From the NCBI RefSeq assembly GCF_016107705.1, contig NZ_JAEHGC010000003.1, positions 521,224 through 585,223 of the forward strand: a stretch of 64,000 bases of DNA, in the 5' to 3' direction. Origin of the DNA: Neobacillus cucumis. Lineage in GTDB: Bacteria; Bacillota; Bacilli; Bacillales_B; DSM-18226. The notes below the pieces were generated by a model. It saw nothing but the letters and a program-made list of their open reading frames with translations. It ran no database searches and had not been told where the DNA came from. Positions within the stretch are counted from its first letter, which is position 1; every line of letters begins with the position of its first letter. The translations under genes were made by a program, and so were the position numbers. This document shows positions 1-8,232 of this stretch, one piece after another.

Positions 1-84
1 ATAAGACAATTATACTATTACTCTATTACAAAATTTAAGATATTTTGAGATATTTTGAGATTTTTTTGTAAAAAAAGGGGAGAA

Positions 85-129
85 TCGACAAAATTCGGGT
101 GGTGACAGGCACCACCCGATTTTTGTCGA
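85..129. repeat. ACAGG-loop palindrome, copy 1
   Basis: An inverted repeat of about 45 bp. The outer arms are TCGACAAAA and its complement, the inner arms CGGGTGGTG and CACCACCCG, around the loop ACAGG. It lies just past the stop of the Spo0E-like gene, where it could act as a transcription terminator or RNA 3' end. One arm position is unpaired (ATTC against GATT). Confidence 0.9.
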
Positions 130-143
130 ATAGGATAATAAGT

Positions 144-332
144 CTATTGCAGATGGACTAATTTTTCATCAAAGTATTCGTTCATGAGGAAATTGAGTTT
201 TAGTGAAAGTGTGATGTAGTCGGGGGTGCTTGGACCTTTTTCTTGGTAGAGTTTTTGCATTTTGAGTTTAAGATCACGGATTTCCGTTAAAAGTTTTAGG
301 TTTTCGTTTTGTAAAGCTTGGGTTAGCTTCAT
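144..332 (-). CDS. Spo0E-like small protein
   Basis: A 62-residue, mostly helical protein. Members of the Spo0E family dephosphorylate Spo0A~P and delay sporulation. They are short two-helix proteins with a Gly-containing turn followed by an SQxLD signature. Here a charged first helix is followed by EKGPSTPDYITLSLKLNFL, where SLKLN stands in the place of SQELD and NEY follows. The Gln and the catalytic Asp of the signature are therefore changed (Q to L, D to N), so it may be inactive or only a structural relative. The ATG at 332 is chosen because AGAGG lies 8 bases upstream; an ATG one codon earlier and a GTG are possible. Both flanks carry ACAGG-loop palindromes. Confidence 0.55.
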   Translation of the reverse strand: MKLTQALQNENLKLLTEIRDLKLKMQKLYQEKGPSTPDYITLSLKLNFLMNEYFDEKLVHLQ

Positions 333-341
333 CATCCACAC

Positions 342-652
342 CTCTTTTAAAGAATTTTGATGATTTTGGAAGGTATGATGACTGATTCAATTTGTTGTTT
401 CATTGTTCGATTGATGGGCACAACAATTCCAAAACCAAATTGATCGTATCATAGTCCATTTTTCATGTGAACAAAGATAATAAAAGTAAAAATATTTAAA
501 AAAATAGTAAATAATATTGAAATATCAAGTAGCAAGAGGAAATATTGCCTAAACTCCTTTAATACCATCTTTAGAGTACCAATAGTAAAAAAACACGTTA
601 TATTCTAATAATATCCTCACAAAAAATAAAAGTATTTAGAAATCACTAAAAA
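342..652. other. AT-rich stretch without a gene
   Basis: This stretch of about 300 bases is very AT-rich. It holds the ribosome site of the Spo0E-like gene at its left edge and presumably that gene's promoter. I see no coding potential, no clear hairpin and no recognisable operator in it. Confidence 0.5.
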
Positions 653-701
653 ATTCGACAAAAATCGGGTGGTGACAGGCACCACCCGATTTTTGTCGAA
701 T
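653..701. repeat. ACAGG-loop palindrome, copy 2
   Basis: A complete copy with perfectly matching arms: ATTCGACAAAAATCGGG and its complement around GTGGTG-ACAGG-CACCAC. It lies 19 bases beyond the glycosyltransferase stop codon, where a terminator for the UDP-sugar operon would be expected, and no other terminator is visible there. Confidence 0.92.
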
Positions 702-719
702 CAAACGAACTTCTCGTTC

Positions 720-1559
720 TCACCCAATTAATCGTGACCGAAATGGTTGGCCGTCCCAGAGGATGTGGCTTTCGGCTTGCCTCTGCTTGACTTCGGGTTG
801 TTCTAGGAGCTGGAAGAAGTTTTTGGTTGGGAGGCTGCCGAGCTGGTGTTTTTCGGATAGTTTGTCGAGATATGCTCTTCTTGACGCCGGATCTTTCGAT
901 TGGTTATTGTTCGCATCCGAAAAGTCGTATAGAACGCCGGCTTTCGCCACGCGATGAACCCGATGGTTTTCCGCTACCCGCAAGAAGAAGTCCCAATCCC
1001 AATAGTTATGTACGTCTGGGTCAAAAAACCCCAATGTTTGATGCAGCCCCCGTCGGTAAAGACTTCCGGAGGGAACATAGGTGGAGAAGCTTCTCATTGC
1101 CGTTAAATCCATTTCATAAGCAAACAAAAACCGGCTGGCCGCAACCCTCATCCGGTTCTCCATCGTAAAATTCACAATCTCCACATCGGAATAAACCAAA
1201 TCATACTCCCGTATCGCGCCGACCATCGTTTCGAGATGGGTTGGGATAATTAAATCATCATCATCAATCAGCATGATGAACTCGCCTTTAGCCCTTAATA
1301 CCCCTTGATTGCGCGCCAAAACATGCTTCGAATTCTCCTCCAGCTCCACCATCACGAGATTCAAATCAGGATACACCTCTTGAAGGACATCGACCTTTTC
1401 CCCACAATCGTTAACAATGATTACCTCAAAATTCTTGTACGTCTGCCTGCATAGTGCCTCCGCCAGCTCGGCTAATTGATAAAGCCGGTTGTAGGTTGGG
1501 ATCACAATCGAAACCAATGGCTGACTTAATACTCTTTCCCCTGTCATTATGTTACTCAT
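720..1559 (-). CDS. Family 2 glycosyltransferase
   Basis: A 279-residue GT-A fold (GT2) transferase that would move a sugar from a nucleotide donor onto a surface-glycan acceptor in the cytoplasm. The N-terminus carries VSIVIPTYNR (residues about 16-25), and the DDDD cluster near residue 98 is the metal/nucleotide DxD-type site. A second acidic motif, NYWDWDFFLRVAE near residue 188, fits the ED/DW acceptor region. No membrane segment is visible. It is the last gene of the ugd-epimerase-GT operon, starting about 5 bases after the epimerase stop, so UDP-glucuronate or its epimer is a likely donor, though this is inference. The first ATG lies very close to AAAGGG; an ATG four codons later (MTGERV) is an alternative start. 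Confidence 0.85.
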   Translation of the reverse strand: MSNIMTGERVLSQPLVSIVIPTYNRLYQLAELAEALCRQTYKNFEVIIVNDCGEKVDVLQEVYPDLNLVMVELEENSKHVLARNQGVLRAKGEFIMLIDDDDLIIPTHLETMVGAIREYDLVYSDVEIVNFTMENRMRVAASRFLFAYEMDLTAMRSFSTYVPSGSLYRRGLHQTLGFFDPDVHNYWDWDFFLRVAENHRVHRVAKAGVLYDFSDANNNQSKDPASRRAYLDKLSEKHQLGSLPTKNFFQLLEQPEVKQRQAESHILWDGQPFRSRLIG

Positions 1560-1564
1560 CCCTT

Positions 1565-2584
1565 TTATTTCACCTGATAATATTCACAATACCAATTCGT
1601 AAATTTTTGCAGTCCTTCTTCAATTGAAGTTGAAGGCTTGAAGCCTACCGCTTTTTCAAGCCTATCTGTCGAAGCAAAGGTGGCCGGAACGTCCCCCGGC
1701 TTGATAGGTTCAAAGATTTTTTTAAAAAGAACCTCTCTGCCCAGCGAACGGCTTAAAGCTTTTTCCAATGTCTCAATAAAATTCATCAATTTTTCCGGGC
1801 GATTGTTGCCAATATTGAAGACGGTATGTGGTACGCCTCCATCCGCCCTAGGGGGTACTTCCAGTAGACGCACCAGCCCTTCAACAATATCGTCAATATA
1901 CGTAAAATCGCGATAGAGATCGTTTTCCACGTCACCATTATTAAAAATCCGAATCGGCTCACCCGCAAAATATTTTTGAGTGAATCCGAAATAGGCCATA
2001 TCCGGCCGCCCCATCGGCCCGTAAACCGTAAAAAAGCGCAGCCCTGTGGCAGGAATTTTATAAAGATGGCTGTACGTATAGGCCATCAGTTCATTTGATT
2101 TTTTCGTTGCCGCATAAAGCGAAACTGGGTGATCGACAAAATCCGTCTCAGTAAAAGGCACCTTTTCATTCGCCCCATAAACCGAGCTCGACGATGCATA
2201 AACAAGGTGGTCGACCGGATGATGCCGGCATGCCTCTAAAATATTATAAAAACCAATCAGATTGCTTTGAATATAAACATCCGGGTTCTCAATCGAATAG
2301 CGAACCCCGGCTTGTGCGGCCAAGTTCACCACGATATGCGGTTTATAAGTCTCAAATGCTCCGAAGACCGCTTCCTTGTCGGAAATATCCCCTTTTATAA
2401 AAATAAACTGCTCAAAGGTTCGGAGTTTTTCCAGACGGGCATGTTTCAGGTTCACATCATAATAATCGTTTAAATTATCAAGCCCAATAACCCGACAGCC
2501 TTGCTCCAATAACCTTCGCGCCAAAAAGTAGCCGATAAACCCCACCGCTCCAGTGATAAGATAGGTTTTACTTTTTTCAAACAT
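1565..2584 (-). CDS. NAD-dependent UDP-glucuronate 4-epimerase-like protein
   Basis: A 339-residue extended short-chain dehydrogenase (GalE/CapI class). The NAD-binding Rossmann motif is seen as ITGAVGFIG near the start, followed by GLDNLNDYYD, which is typical of CapI-type UDP-glucuronate epimerases. The catalytic YxxxK is YAATKKSNE near residue 149, and RFFTVYGPMGRPDMA closes the substrate pocket. The family interconverts UDP-glucuronate and UDP-galacturonate. Its start overlaps the stop of the upstream UDP-glucose dehydrogenase by 8 bases, so the two are translationally coupled and act in sequence. UDP-glucose 4-epimerase activity cannot be excluded from sequence alone. The second G of the usual GxxGxxG is preserved as GAVGFIG. 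Confidence 0.88.
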   Translation of the reverse strand: MFEKSKTYLITGAVGFIGYFLARRLLEQGCRVIGLDNLNDYYDVNLKHARLEKLRTFEQFIFIKGDISDKEAVFGAFETYKPHIVVNLAAQAGVRYSIENPDVYIQSNLIGFYNILEACRHHPVDHLVYASSSSVYGANEKVPFTETDFVDHPVSLYAATKKSNELMAYTYSHLYKIPATGLRFFTVYGPMGRPDMAYFGFTQKYFAGEPIRIFNNGDVENDLYRDFTYIDDIVEGLVRLLEVPPRADGGVPHTVFNIGNNRPEKLMNFIETLEKALSRSLGREVLFKKIFEPIKPGDVPATFASTDRLEKAVGFKPSTSIEEGLQKFTNWYCEYYQVK

Positions 2585-4025
2585 GATTTATTTCCCTTTC
2601 CCGCACTGCAGCGCTTCTCCGCGTTCCCGCTTGTCTACCAATTGAATAATATTCAACCCCGGCTTCCTTCATTTCATCCACCGGGTAAATATTGCGGCCA
2701 TCATAAACCAGCGGTGTTCGCATCCACTTTTTATAATCGTCAGGCTTTATCGCTTTAATTTCGCCCCACTCGGTAAAAATAAAGCAGACATGGGCACCCT
2801 CTAACGCTTCTGCAGCCTTTCCCACATAAGTGATACTCCCTTTGCCGATGGAGCCCTCAGGAAATCGCCGCTTAAATTGGTCTGCGCCAACCGGATCATA
2901 GGCAAAAATCTCAGCCCCCTGCTCCAATAGCAATGGAACATTATCAAGGGACGGCGCCTCCCGTGTGTCATCCGTTCCCGGCTTAAACGTCAAACCGAGC
3001 ACAGCCACCTTCAAACCATTAAAGGTGATCAGCCGCTTGCTGGCCTTCTTATATAAGACCGTCTTTTGATCGATGTTCACGTCAATGGCCGCCTTGACGG
3101 TCCGCAGCTCATACCCATGCTGCTCCGCCAAATAGTTGAGCGCCTTTGTATCCTTCGGAAAACAACTGCCGCCATAGCCAATTCCCGCATGTAAAAACTT
3201 ACCACCGATCCGCTCATCAAAGCTCATCCCAACCGCCACATCCTCAATATCGGCGCCAACTAGCTCACATAGATTCGCGATATCGTTCATATAGGAAATT
3301 TTTAGTGCAAGAAAATCATTTGCGGCATATTTAATCATTTCCGCCGATCGCCGGCTGACAGAAACAATCGGCAGTTGAAACGGTTCATAAATCTTCTGCA
3401 GTATCTGTTCTGCCCACTTGCTTTCCGTCCCAATGATGATCCTTCGGGCATGCAGCGTATCATAAACGGCTGTACCTTGTGCCAGGAATTCCGGATTTGA
3501 CGCAACTTCGACCCGGATTGGTTTTTCCGAGGCGGCCCCATTTCCCGTTACTTGTCCGCCACGATGAGGTAGAAAATCGTGGATAAACTGTTCTACTTTA
3601 TCGTTGGTCCCTACTGGAACCGTTGATTTCACCACTACTAAGCAGTCCTTCTCAATGGTTTCAGCAATTTGCCGCGCAACAGTGGCAATCGATGAAAGAT
3701 CCGCCGAACCGTCGGGTTGCTCCGGTGTGCCAACTCCGATAAAAATCGCATCTGCATCCCTGTAGGCCTGTGAATAATCGGTGGTAAACTGCAATCGGCC
3801 GGCTGCATAGTTTTTCCGCATAAGCTCCTCAAGGCCTGCCTCAAAAATCGGAGAAATCCCCTGCTTCATCCTGGTAATCTTGTCCTCATCAACATCGACA
3901 CACGTTACCACGTGGCCTACCTCAGCAAAACACACACCAGCAACCAGCCCAACATAACCGGTCCCCGCCACCGCAAGCTTAAAGCCCTTATCATCACGCC
4001 TGCTTTCATCTATATAATCACTCAT
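2577..4025 (-). CDS. ugd: UDP-glucose 6-dehydrogenase
   Basis: A 482-residue enzyme that oxidises UDP-glucose to UDP-glucuronate using two NAD. The N-terminal Rossmann motif AVAGTGYVGLVAGVCFAE is clear. The catalytic Cys sits in GYGGSCFPKDTKAL, and the C-terminal domain contains GLTFKPGTDDTREAPS and FIFTEWGE. The ATG at 4025 is chosen because GGAAGGAAG lies just upstream and conserved sequence begins right after it. An in-frame extension further upstream would run through a palindromic repeat and is not believable. It is the first gene of a three-gene operon with the epimerase and glycosyltransferase, feeding an acidic surface polysaccharide or teichuronic-acid-like polymer. No polymerase or flippase is nearby. 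Confidence 0.95.
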   Translation of the reverse strand: MSDYIDESRRDDKGFKLAVAGTGYVGLVAGVCFAEVGHVVTCVDVDEDKITRMKQGISPIFEAGLEELMRKNYAAGRLQFTTDYSQAYRDADAIFIGVGTPEQPDGSADLSSIATVARQIAETIEKDCLVVVKSTVPVGTNDKVEQFIHDFLPHRGGQVTGNGAASEKPIRVEVASNPEFLAQGTAVYDTLHARRIIIGTESKWAEQILQKIYEPFQLPIVSVSRRSAEMIKYAANDFLALKISYMNDIANLCELVGADIEDVAVGMSFDERIGGKFLHAGIGYGGSCFPKDTKALNYLAEQHGYELRTVKAAIDVNIDQKTVLYKKASKRLITFNGLKVAVLGLTFKPGTDDTREAPSLDNVPLLLEQGAEIFAYDPVGADQFKRRFPEGSIGKGSITYVGKAAEALEGAHVCFIFTEWGEIKAIKPDDYKKWMRTPLVYDGRNIYPVDEMKEAGVEYYSIGRQAGTRRSAAVREREINHV

Positions 4026-4116
4026 AAATGACAACTTCCTTCCAAAAACCTCACTAGAACCTATCTTAACATAAGTAATGGATAAATAATGGAATCGAAT
4101 GCTTCCAAATGAAGGG

Positions 4117-4163
4117 TTCGACAAAATTCGGGTGGTGACAGGCACCGCCCGGTTTTTGTCGAA
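4117..4163. repeat. ACAGG-loop palindrome, copy 3
   Basis: A complete copy with two arm mismatches (CACCGCCCGG on the right). It lies between the ugd promoter region and the 3' end of the MHS transporter operon, next to that operon's own terminator. Confidence 0.88.
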
Positions 4164-4165
4164 TT

Positions 4166-4200
4166 CAAAAAGACCACCGTCCATGGGGACGAGTGGTCTT
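4166..4200 (-). terminator. Rho-independent terminator of the ectoine-type operon
   Basis: Read on the minus strand, AAGACCAC and GTGGTCTT pair around a loop containing CCCCATGG and are followed by a T run. It lies 12 bases beyond the MHS transporter stop codon, so it ends the eight-gene operon. Confidence 0.85.
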
Positions 4201-4211
4201 AGATCTTCTGT

Positions 4212-5495
4212 TTAGGCAGTGTGGGTGTCTGATTCGATTGCCTCGTTGGTTGCATTTTTAACGGTTTTAGGTATGAGCATGATGGAAACGACGGCCATTA
4301 TGCCTGTCCCGATTAGATAGAAAGCCGGCATGAGGTTGTTTCCTGTAGCCGTTTGTAAGGAGGTGATAATGAATGGTGCACCGCCTCCAAAGATGGCTGT
4401 CGAAACATTATAGGAAATCCCATAGGCACTGTTTCTTACTCGATCCGGAAACAACAATGGAATGGTCGAAGGAAATACCCCAATAAACATTGCAACAATA
4501 ATTCCTAAGGCAAAGAAACCTACTATCGGACCGGCTGAAGATCCGCCTGAAACGAAAGCAATAATCGGAACCGCTGTAAAAATAGCCAGGAAGGATGACA
4601 AGAGCAGAAACTTTTTCCTACCATAACGATCTGCCAGGATACCAAAAATTGGAAAGAGAATCATCATGAACAACATCCCGCTCGTCGTAACCACAAGGGA
4701 TTGCATTGTCGATAGCCCCACCTGTGTCTCAAAATAAGAAGGAAGATAAGTTAATAAGGTATAATAAGCACCATTGGCGAACGCCACATTTAAAAATGCA
4801 ATCGCAAGCGGCTTGCGGGCAGTTGAAAACATTTCTTTTAGTGGGTTCTTAGATAAAGTATTCTCTTTCTTCATCTGAATAAAAGTTGGTGTATCATCCA
4901 CTTTCGTTCTAACATACATTCCTACTAACGCTAAAGGCAAGGAACAAATAAATGGAATCCGCCATCCCCATGCTGCCATATCGTCATGGCTTAGCCCGGA
5001 CGTGAGCAACGCGACAAATATGGAACCGATAATGTAGCCCAGCAAGGATCCTGATTCTAATAAACTCGTAAAAAGTCCGCGTTTCTTATTAGGAGCTGAC
5101 TCATTCATAAAGACAGATGCTCCTGTATACTCCCCGCCTGCGGCTAACCCTTGTGTCATCCGCATCAAAATTAATAATAGCGGTGCAAAAATACCAATGG
5201 ACCCGTAACTGGGAATCAACCCGATAATAGCGGTTGAAGAGGACATGACCATAATCGTTACCACCATTACTTTCTTACGCCCCAAACGGTCACCAATCGA
5301 ACCAAAGATCATTCCGCCGAGAGGTCTAAAGAAGAATGAAATGGCAAAAATCGCAAATCCATATAACAAAGCTACTGAACTACTTTTTTCCGGAAAAAAC
5401 TGAGCACCAATAAGAGCCGCAGTATAACTATAGATACCGTATTCATACCATTCAACTAGATTCCCTATTGCAGTAGCCATTGTAGCTTTCTTCAT
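4212..5495 (-). CDS. MFS transporter of the metabolite:H+ symporter (MHS/ProP-like) family
   Basis: A 427-residue protein with 12 predicted membrane segments. The N-terminus WYEYGIYSYTAALIG and the loop motif GSIGDRLGRKKVM between segments 2 and 3 are typical of the MHS branch (ProP, ShiA, KgtP). ProP-type members import proline, betaines and ectoine with protons. This one is shorter than ProP and lacks the C-terminal coiled coil that makes ProP osmosensing, which suits a catabolic importer better than an osmotic one. It is the last gene of the operon carrying the two ectoine hydrolase homologues and EutC. Uptake of ectoine or hydroxyectoine is therefore the best guess, but it rests on context. 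Confidence 0.8.
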   Translation of the reverse strand: MKKATMATAIGNLVEWYEYGIYSYTAALIGAQFFPEKSSSVALLYGFAIFAISFFFRPLGGMIFGSIGDRLGRKKVMVVTIMVMSSSTAIIGLIPSYGSIGIFAPLLLILMRMTQGLAAGGEYTGASVFMNESAPNKKRGLFTSLLESGSLLGYIIGSIFVALLTSGLSHDDMAAWGWRIPFICSLPLALVGMYVRTKVDDTPTFIQMKKENTLSKNPLKEMFSTARKPLAIAFLNVAFANGAYYTLLTYLPSYFETQVGLSTMQSLVVTTSGMLFMMILFPIFGILADRYGRKKFLLLSSFLAIFTAVPIIAFVSGGSSAGPIVGFFALGIIVAMFIGVFPSTIPLLFPDRVRNSAYGISYNVSTAIFGGGAPFIITSLQTATGNNLMPAFYLIGTGIMAVVSIMLIPKTVKNATNEAIESDTHTA

Positions 5496-5552
5496 CCATG
5501 CATCATCCCCTTATTTTAATCGAATAGATTTTAGCTTGCTAGATTGACCTTC

Positions 5553-6728
5553 CTAAACAAGTTCTTTTAAAGTCAGGTCTCTTGGTAATTTGGCAAAGGT
5601 TTCGCAGCCTGTTTCGGTAATCCGGATGGACTCACTCACTTCAAAACCATATTTGTCGAGCCATAATCCCGGAATCAGGTGGAACGTCATATTCGGCTGT
5701 AGGATGGTTTTGTCCCCTTTACGAATACTTACAGTGTGCTCGCCCCAATCAGGCGGGTAATTACAGCCCATTGAATAACCAAGCCGTGATTCTTTTACAA
5801 AGCCGCTTTTCTCAATCGTCTTTCTCCAGGTTTCTTCAATTTCCTCCGCCGCGATACCAGGGCGAATCATCTCAAGGCAAGCATTAATGCCTTCGACTGC
5901 CACCCTTGAAAGGGTTTCCATTTCCTCTTTCGGCTTGCCAATTTGAACGGTTCGAGCCAGCGGAGAATGATACCTTTTATAGCAGCCAGCCAATTCCAAA
6001 ATAACTGCATCCCCATCTTTATATCGCTCGTCCGTCCAAGTTAAATGCGGGGTCGAGGTTTTTTCACCTGATGGCAATAACGGTACAATCGCCGGATAAT
6101 CTCCGCCAAATTCCTCCGTTCCCGTGATTTGCGTGTAAAAAATCTTAGCAGCTACATCACATTCCCTGATCCCCTCTTGAATCAGCTCAATTCCTGCCTG
6201 CATCGCTTTTTCAGCGATTATCGCTGCCCGTTTCATATATTCAATTTCAGCATCGGATTTGATGAGCCGCACCCAATTCACGAGTAAAGTCGCATCTTGA
6301 AAGCTAGCATTTGGAAGACCCTTTTTTAATTGCTCGTAGCTTTTGGCTGTAAAATAATAGTTTTCCATTTCGACCCCAATAGAGCGCTTTTCCTGGCCAA
6401 TTTGTTTTAAAAAGCCAGCCACGAAATCCATCGGATGCTTAGTGTCTGAATGAATATAATCATCTGGGTAAGGAATGATATTCTCGCGATAAAGCCAAGT
6501 CGTTACCTTAGCAGCATTCGCATCCATTCCTCTTCCAATCCACATCGGCTGTTCTTCGTCAATGATGACGACGAGCATCTGGTGCACATAAAACGACCAG
6601 CCATCGTAGCCCGATAGGTAATTGATATTGGCCGGATCGGTAATCAGCAGTACATCGATTCCTTTTTGCATCATTCGTTCTTTTGTTTTCCGTATTCTCT
6701 CTTTATACTCACTTGTTGCAAATGACAT
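5553..6728 (-). CDS. doeA: Ectoine hydrolase-like M24 protein (DoeA/EutD), copy 1
   Basis: A 391-residue creatinase/aminopeptidase-fold protein. DoeA/EutD opens the pyrimidine ring of ectoine to N-acetyl-2,4-diaminobutyrate. Typical stretches are TDPANINYLSGYDGWSFYV, the WIGRGMDANAA region, YPDDY, GVEMENYYF, PLLPSGEKTSTPHLTW and the C-terminal NYPPDWGEHT. In metal-dependent M24 peptidases two Asp ligands fall where this protein has ELAGCYKRYHSPLART, so it looks metal-free like creatinase and EutD. It lies between the aldehyde dehydrogenase and the MHS transporter in one operon. A close paralogue lies six genes upstream in the same operon; the two differ at 8 of the first 67 residues. The ATG has AAGGGGG upstream. 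Confidence 0.82.
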   Translation of the reverse strand: MSFATSEYKERIRKTKERMMQKGIDVLLITDPANINYLSGYDGWSFYVHQMLVVIIDEEQPMWIGRGMDANAAKVTTWLYRENIIPYPDDYIHSDTKHPMDFVAGFLKQIGQEKRSIGVEMENYYFTAKSYEQLKKGLPNASFQDATLLVNWVRLIKSDAEIEYMKRAAIIAEKAMQAGIELIQEGIRECDVAAKIFYTQITGTEEFGGDYPAIVPLLPSGEKTSTPHLTWTDERYKDGDAVILELAGCYKRYHSPLARTVQIGKPKEEMETLSRVAVEGINACLEMIRPGIAAEEIEETWRKTIEKSGFVKESRLGYSMGCNYPPDWGEHTVSIRKGDKTILQPNMTFHLIPGLWLDKYGFEVSESIRITETGCETFAKLPRDLTLKELV

Positions 6729-6764
6729 GAGCCAATTTCCCCCTTGATGGAATCATTTTTAAAA

Positions 6765-8207
6765 TTACCGCTCCGATAATTTAAAGCACACGACCTTTGG
6801 TTCGGTCATTTCTTGAAGAGCAAACTTGATGCCTTCTCTGCCTAATCCAGAATTTTTCACACCGCCAAACGGCATCGCATCAATTCGATAATCACTGCTG
6901 TCATTGATCATAATCCCGCCCACATCCAATTGAGCAATGGCCTTATGAGCTTTTTCGATATTTTTTGTAAAAATTCCCGCCTGCAAGCCATACTCCACGC
7001 TGTTTGATTTTTGGATGGCCTCATCTAGATCCGCTACCGGGTAAAGAAGAACGACCGGTCCAAATATTTCTTCTTTTGCAATTTTGCAGTTTTCTGGAAC
7101 ATTCATCAGAACAGTCGGGGCGTAAAAGGCTCCGTTTCGTTTTCCGCCTGTTAATAAAACCGCACCTTTTTCAATGGCTTCTTCCACCATCTTTTCTACA
7201 CGGATTGCTTCCTTTTCGGTAATCAGCGGACCCATGTCGGTAAGAACAGATTGTTTATCGCCAACATGATATTGTTCTGTTCGCGCAACAAATGCTTGTT
7301 GAAATGCTGCCATAATCCCCTCTTGGATATAAATACGCTGTACACCAAGACAATTCTGACCAGCTGCCCAAAAAGCACCAGATACGGAAGATTCAACCGC
7401 ATCCTCAAGATCTGCATCCTCGAGCACAATAACAGGGGAATTGGAACCAAGCTCCATACCAATCTTTTTCAAACCGGCTTTCCGAACGATGTCTTCTCCC
7501 GCTTCCAGTCCTCCTGTAAAACTAATCATCCGAATCGCTGGATGAGTGACAAGAATATCCCCAATCTCACGGCCATGTCCGGTGATGACAGATAGCACTT
7601 TAGGAGGAAGGCCTGCATAGGAGAAGGCTTCAGCAAGCATTAGGGCACTTAGCGGTGTCACACTTGCAGGTTTTACGATAATCGCATTGCCTGCCGCAAT
7701 CGCCGGCCCCACCTTGTGCGCAACAAGATTTAAGGGATCATTAAAAGGAGTAATTGCGGCAATTATGCCAATTGGAAAACGATAGTAATACCCAACGCGA
7801 TTCTCACTGCCCGGCATTTGATCGAAGGAGAGTGTTTCCCCATTTAATCTTCTTGCCTCTTCTGCACTGATTCTTAATGTTTGAATACAGCGGGCGGCTT
7901 CTTTTTGTGCTTCGCGAATCGTTTTGCTTCCTTCTTTGCTAATAATTGAGGCATAACGTTCTTTGTTTTCTTCAATATAATCAGCAGCTGCATTGATGAC
8001 TCTTATTCTTTCATGTACAGGCATAGCGGAAGCGATTTTGGCCCCTTCTTTTGCCGCCTCAATACAGTCAAGCATATCTTCTTTCGTTGCTGCTGGAACG
8101 GTATCAATCAACTGATTATCTTGAGGGTCGCGCACTTCAATCACTTGATCACGCTCCACCCATTGGCCGCCAAGCAACATTTTCTTTCCTCTGATTTGAA
8201 CTGTCAT
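6765..8207 (-). CDS. NAD(P)-dependent aldehyde dehydrogenase, possible aspartate-semialdehyde dehydrogenase (DoeC role)
   Basis: A 480-residue member of the aldehyde dehydrogenase superfamily. The Asn site is in ITPFNDPLN, the general-base Glu in GMELGSNSPVIV, the nucleophilic Cys in AAGQNCLGVQ, and the C-terminal EEIFGPVV motif is present. The overall look is of the lactaldehyde/succinate-semialdehyde group, with NC rather than the usual GQ(V/I)C context. In known ectoine degradation, DoeC (same superfamily) oxidises aspartate semialdehyde to aspartate, and this gene sits in the matching place in the operon. Substrate assignment is by context only. The start at 8207 follows GGCGGGAAAGGG. Confidence 0.78.
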   Translation of the reverse strand: MTVQIRGKKMLLGGQWVERDQVIEVRDPQDNQLIDTVPAATKEDMLDCIEAAKEGAKIASAMPVHERIRVINAAADYIEENKERYASIISKEGSKTIREAQKEAARCIQTLRISAEEARRLNGETLSFDQMPGSENRVGYYYRFPIGIIAAITPFNDPLNLVAHKVGPAIAAGNAIIVKPASVTPLSALMLAEAFSYAGLPPKVLSVITGHGREIGDILVTHPAIRMISFTGGLEAGEDIVRKAGLKKIGMELGSNSPVIVLEDADLEDAVESSVSGAFWAAGQNCLGVQRIYIQEGIMAAFQQAFVARTEQYHVGDKQSVLTDMGPLITEKEAIRVEKMVEEAIEKGAVLLTGGKRNGAFYAPTVLMNVPENCKIAKEEIFGPVVLLYPVADLDEAIQKSNSVEYGLQAGIFTKNIEKAHKAIAQLDVGGIMINDSSDYRIDAMPFGGVKNSGLGREGIKFALQEMTEPKVVCFKLSER

Positions 8208-8232
8208 CCCTTTCCCGCCTTTCTATTTATGA

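Noticed and set aside
4026..4184. An in-frame N-terminal extension of UDP-glucose dehydrogenase
   Set aside because: It would translate through a dispersed palindrome and has no ribosome site. The ATG at 4025 has one, and conserved sequence starts right after it.
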